Below, piece after piece: positions 62,121 to 64,000 of a DNA stretch of 64,000 nucleotides (position 1 is the first letter of the stretch; each line of letters opens with the position of its first letter). A program made the position numbers and the translations under genes. Origin of the DNA: Rugamonas apoptosis (GTDB lineage: Bacteria > Pseudomonadota > Gammaproteobacteria > Burkholderiales > Burkholderiaceae_D); contig NZ_JACEZU010000011.1 in the NCBI RefSeq assembly GCF_014042355.1, positions 1 to 64,000 of the forward strand, given 5' to 3'. The notes below the pieces were generated by a model, which saw only the letters and a list, made by a program, of their open reading frames with translations, was not told the origin of the DNA and searched no databases.

Positions 62121-62190
62121 GCGGCGGTACGCGACTGGCGATCAGCGACCAGTGACCTGCGACCGACGGTCTACAGTCTATGCCCAATGG

Positions 62191-63954
62191 TCAGCGGGGT
62201 GGATTCAGGCGCGGTTCCCGCGCCCCGGCCAACTGGTGCAGGCGGATGAAGGTTTTCGGGCCGGCCACGCCGTCGGCCTTAAGATGCTGGGCCGCCTGGA
62301 ACTCGCGCAGGCGGCGCATCAGGGCCGCGTCCAGCGCCTGGTTCTCGACCGGCTTTTTCAGCCCGTACAACTGGGACAGGTGTTTGGCCAGCCAGTCCAC
62401 GTCCGGGCCATGGTCGCCGTCCGTTACCTCGTCGCGCCAGCTACGCGGGGCGCGCCAGAACGTGACGTAACTGCCATCGTAGCGGGCCGCCAGCGCAGCG
62501 AGACTGAGGTGCTGGGACTTGCCATCGACCGCGAGGGTGGCGCCGCTGGCATCCAGCGCCGTCAGCAAGACATAGCGCGGGCTGGCCGGATCATCATGCA
62601 GCGTGAGCACGGCGGGACGGTCGAGCTGGCGCAATTCCTCCACACCGCCGCGCGTTTGCAGGCAGCGCAAATTCAGCTTGGCCGCCACCTGGCAAGGTTC
62701 GCCAGGCGGCAGCGTCTGCCCCCACAATGCGGCCAACTGGCGCAGCAACGGCTCGGGCCGCGCACCACCATCGCTGGCCGGCGCGCTGGACGCGGCGGCG
62801 ACGGTGACGGACGGGGCCCCGGTCGCAGACGCGGCGACGGTTGCGGATGGAACGACACCAGCGGTGACGGTTGCGGAGGAAGCAATGCCGGAGGCAACGG
62901 TGGCGGAGGGAACGACACCGGCCGGCGCCGCGCTGGCGACGACGGGCGCCCTGGCGGCACCGGCCACAGGCGCGGGAACCGTGCGGCTGATCGCCCCTGA
63001 TACCTTTTTGGTATCACGCTCCGGCAACCACTGCCAGGCCGCCGCGCTGATGGCCACCCCGGCCAGCGCGCCCGCCGCCAGGCCGGCGCCCCACTGCGGC
63101 CAAGTCCGGCGCCCCGCGCCCGCCCCGTTGACCGGCGCGGCGAACACTTCGCCCGCCGCCCGCCGCAAGATGGCCGGCGTAACCTGGGGCTGGTTCTCCA
63201 CGTACGCGCCCAGCAGGGCCCGGTCGCACAGCAGGTTGATGCGGCGCGGCACACCCTTGGCCAGCTTGTGCACCCGCCCCATCAGGCGGCGCGGGAATGG
63301 CGAACGGGCCGTCGCGCCGGCCACGGCCAGCCGGTGTTCGATATAGCTGCCTGTTTCCGCCTCCGTCAGCGGCCCCAGGTGGTAGCGCGCGATGACGCGC
63401 TGGGCCAGTTGTTCCAGCTCCGGGCGCGCCAGCATGGTGCGCAGTTCCGGCTGGCCGATCAGGATAATCTGCAACAGCTTGCGTTCGTTCGTTTCCAGGT
63501 TGGTCAGCAGGCGCAACTGCTCCAGCACGTCGGCCGACAGGTTCTGCGCCTCGTCGATCACCAGTACGTTGTTGTTGCCCTGGCCATGGCTGTCGAGCAG
63601 ATAGCGGTTGACCGCGTCCACATACCCTTTGACGGTGACGGCGCCCGCGCCTGGTGGCGCCAGCGTGATGCCGAACTCGTCGCACACGGACAGCAGCAAC
63701 TCCTCCACCGACAGCTTGGGATTGAAGATGTAGGCCAGCTTGCAGTTGGCGGGAATCTGCTCCATGAAGCAGCGGCAGACGGTGGTCTTGCCGGCGCCGA
63801 TCTCCCCGGTCAGCAGCACGAAGCCGCCGCCGCTGCCCACGCCATACAGCAGGTGAGCCAGCGCCTCGCGGTGGCGCTCGCTCATGAACAGGTAACGCGG
63901 ATCGGGCGCGATGGAGAACGGCGCTTGCTTCAGGCTGAAAAATTGCGTGTACAT
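62191..63954 (-). CDS. gspA: GspA/ExeA-type ATPase with peptidoglycan-binding domain
   Basis: A 587-residue inner-membrane ATPase. The N-terminal AAA domain opens with MYTQFFSLKQAPFSIAPDPR and has Walker A LLTGEIGAGKTTVCRCF, Walker B NVLVIDEAQNLS and LLTNLETNERKLLQIILIGQ. A membrane helix follows (WGAGLAAGALAGVAISAAAW). A repetitive Ala/Val/Ser linker (VVPSATVAS-type repeats) leads to a C-terminal peptidoglycan-binding domain (LKADGVAGPKTFIRLHQLAG). With GspB it makes room for the type II secretin in the cell wall. The start at ATG 63954 has a 'cagggg' site. Confidence 0.9.
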   Translation of the reverse strand: MYTQFFSLKQAPFSIAPDPRYLFMSERHREALAHLLYGVGSGGGFVLLTGEIGAGKTTVCRCFMEQIPANCKLAYIFNPKLSVEELLLSVCDEFGITLAPPGAGAVTVKGYVDAVNRYLLDSHGQGNNNVLVIDEAQNLSADVLEQLRLLTNLETNERKLLQIILIGQPELRTMLARPELEQLAQRVIARYHLGPLTEAETGSYIEHRLAVAGATARSPFPRRLMGRVHKLAKGVPRRINLLCDRALLGAYVENQPQVTPAILRRAAGEVFAAPVNGAGAGRRTWPQWGAGLAAGALAGVAISAAAWQWLPERDTKKVSGAISRTVPAPVAGAARAPVVASAAPAGVVPSATVASGIASSATVTAGVVPSATVAASATGAPSVTVAAASSAPASDGGARPEPLLRQLAALWGQTLPPGEPCQVAAKLNLRCLQTRGGVEELRQLDRPAVLTLHDDPASPRYVLLTALDASGATLAVDGKSQHLSLAALAARYDGSYVTFWRAPRSWRDEVTDGDHGPDVDWLAKHLSQLYGLKKPVENQALDAALMRRLREFQAAQHLKADGVAGPKTFIRLHQLAGAREPRLNPPR

Positions 63955-63972
63955 GAAACCCCTGGGTGGCGT

Positions 63973-64000
63973 TCAGCGCTGGCGCACGGCCTTGGGCTGG
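63973..64000 (-). CDS. C-terminal end of an unidentified gene
   Basis: Reading leftward from the right edge the frame gives QPKAVRQR then TGA at 63975-63973, 18 bases before the gspA start. The spacing suggests an upstream gene of the same operon. Too little is visible to identify it. Confidence 0.3.

Overview
The window looks like a chromosomal segment of a betaproteobacterium of the Oxalobacteraceae (Janthinobacterium/Duganella/Massilia type). The basis is the GC-rich core genes, two PEP-CTERM proteins, a GspA/GspB pair, a Weimberg-type xylose cluster, FliT and YjfB motility proteins, and an orphan Hcp. This assignment is inference from gene content; no rRNA or tRNA gene was recognised.

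Bases 1 to about 15,240 are an accessory region, visibly more AT-rich and mosaic than the rest. It holds the end of an IS3-family transposase, a frameshifted PIN-domain gene, a serine recombinase, a PadR regulator with an unknown partner, a 13-copy hexanucleotide tandem repeat, an AlpA-type regulator, an AbiGi/DUF2971-like protein, and an XRE / NDT-like module divergent from an LprI-type membrane protein. A putative ssrA-derived attachment site follows, then a three-gene operon (Dam-like methyltransferase, four-helix membrane protein, DGQHR protein), an IS5-family element, and a cluster of toxin-antitoxin relics. The last relic is fused to the 3' end of a core TonB-receptor gene.

From about 15,240 onward the window is core-like. 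A Fur-box-controlled divergent pair (TonB receptor and PepSY membrane protein) is followed by a diguanylate cyclase. Then comes one long leftward xylose operon, xylX-xylB-xylD-xylF-xylG-xylH-xylR-galM: periplasmic binding and ABC uptake of xylose, oxidation to xylonate, two dehydrations to alpha-ketoglutarate semialdehyde, and an AraC-type xylose regulator. The lactonase and the semialdehyde dehydrogenase are not in the window.

Between 30.7 and 55.3 kb are housekeeping and signalling genes: a MASE4-GGDEF cyclase, NTF2-like proteins, a PEP-CTERM protein behind an AT-rich stretch, TetR/SDR, pncB, LysR, cbpA-cbpM, a MATE pump, an S9 peptidase, hcp, CsbD, a methyltransferase, an M13 peptidase, an HDOD protein, fliT, a FimV-like protein, fumC, a beta-barrel protein, an S4 protein and an ElaB-like protein.

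The right end carries a bufferin-type copper RiPP operon in which the MNIO enzyme and its partner protein are a single reading frame. After it come yjfB, mobB, a phytase-like PEP-CTERM protein, and gspB and gspA separated by an inverted marR gene.

The best candidates for undescribed biology are the methyltransferase/membrane/DGQHR operon, the NDT-like protein with a UvrD-type C-terminal domain, the fused BufB-BufC protein, and a 109-bp inverted-repeat element near 45.7 kb.
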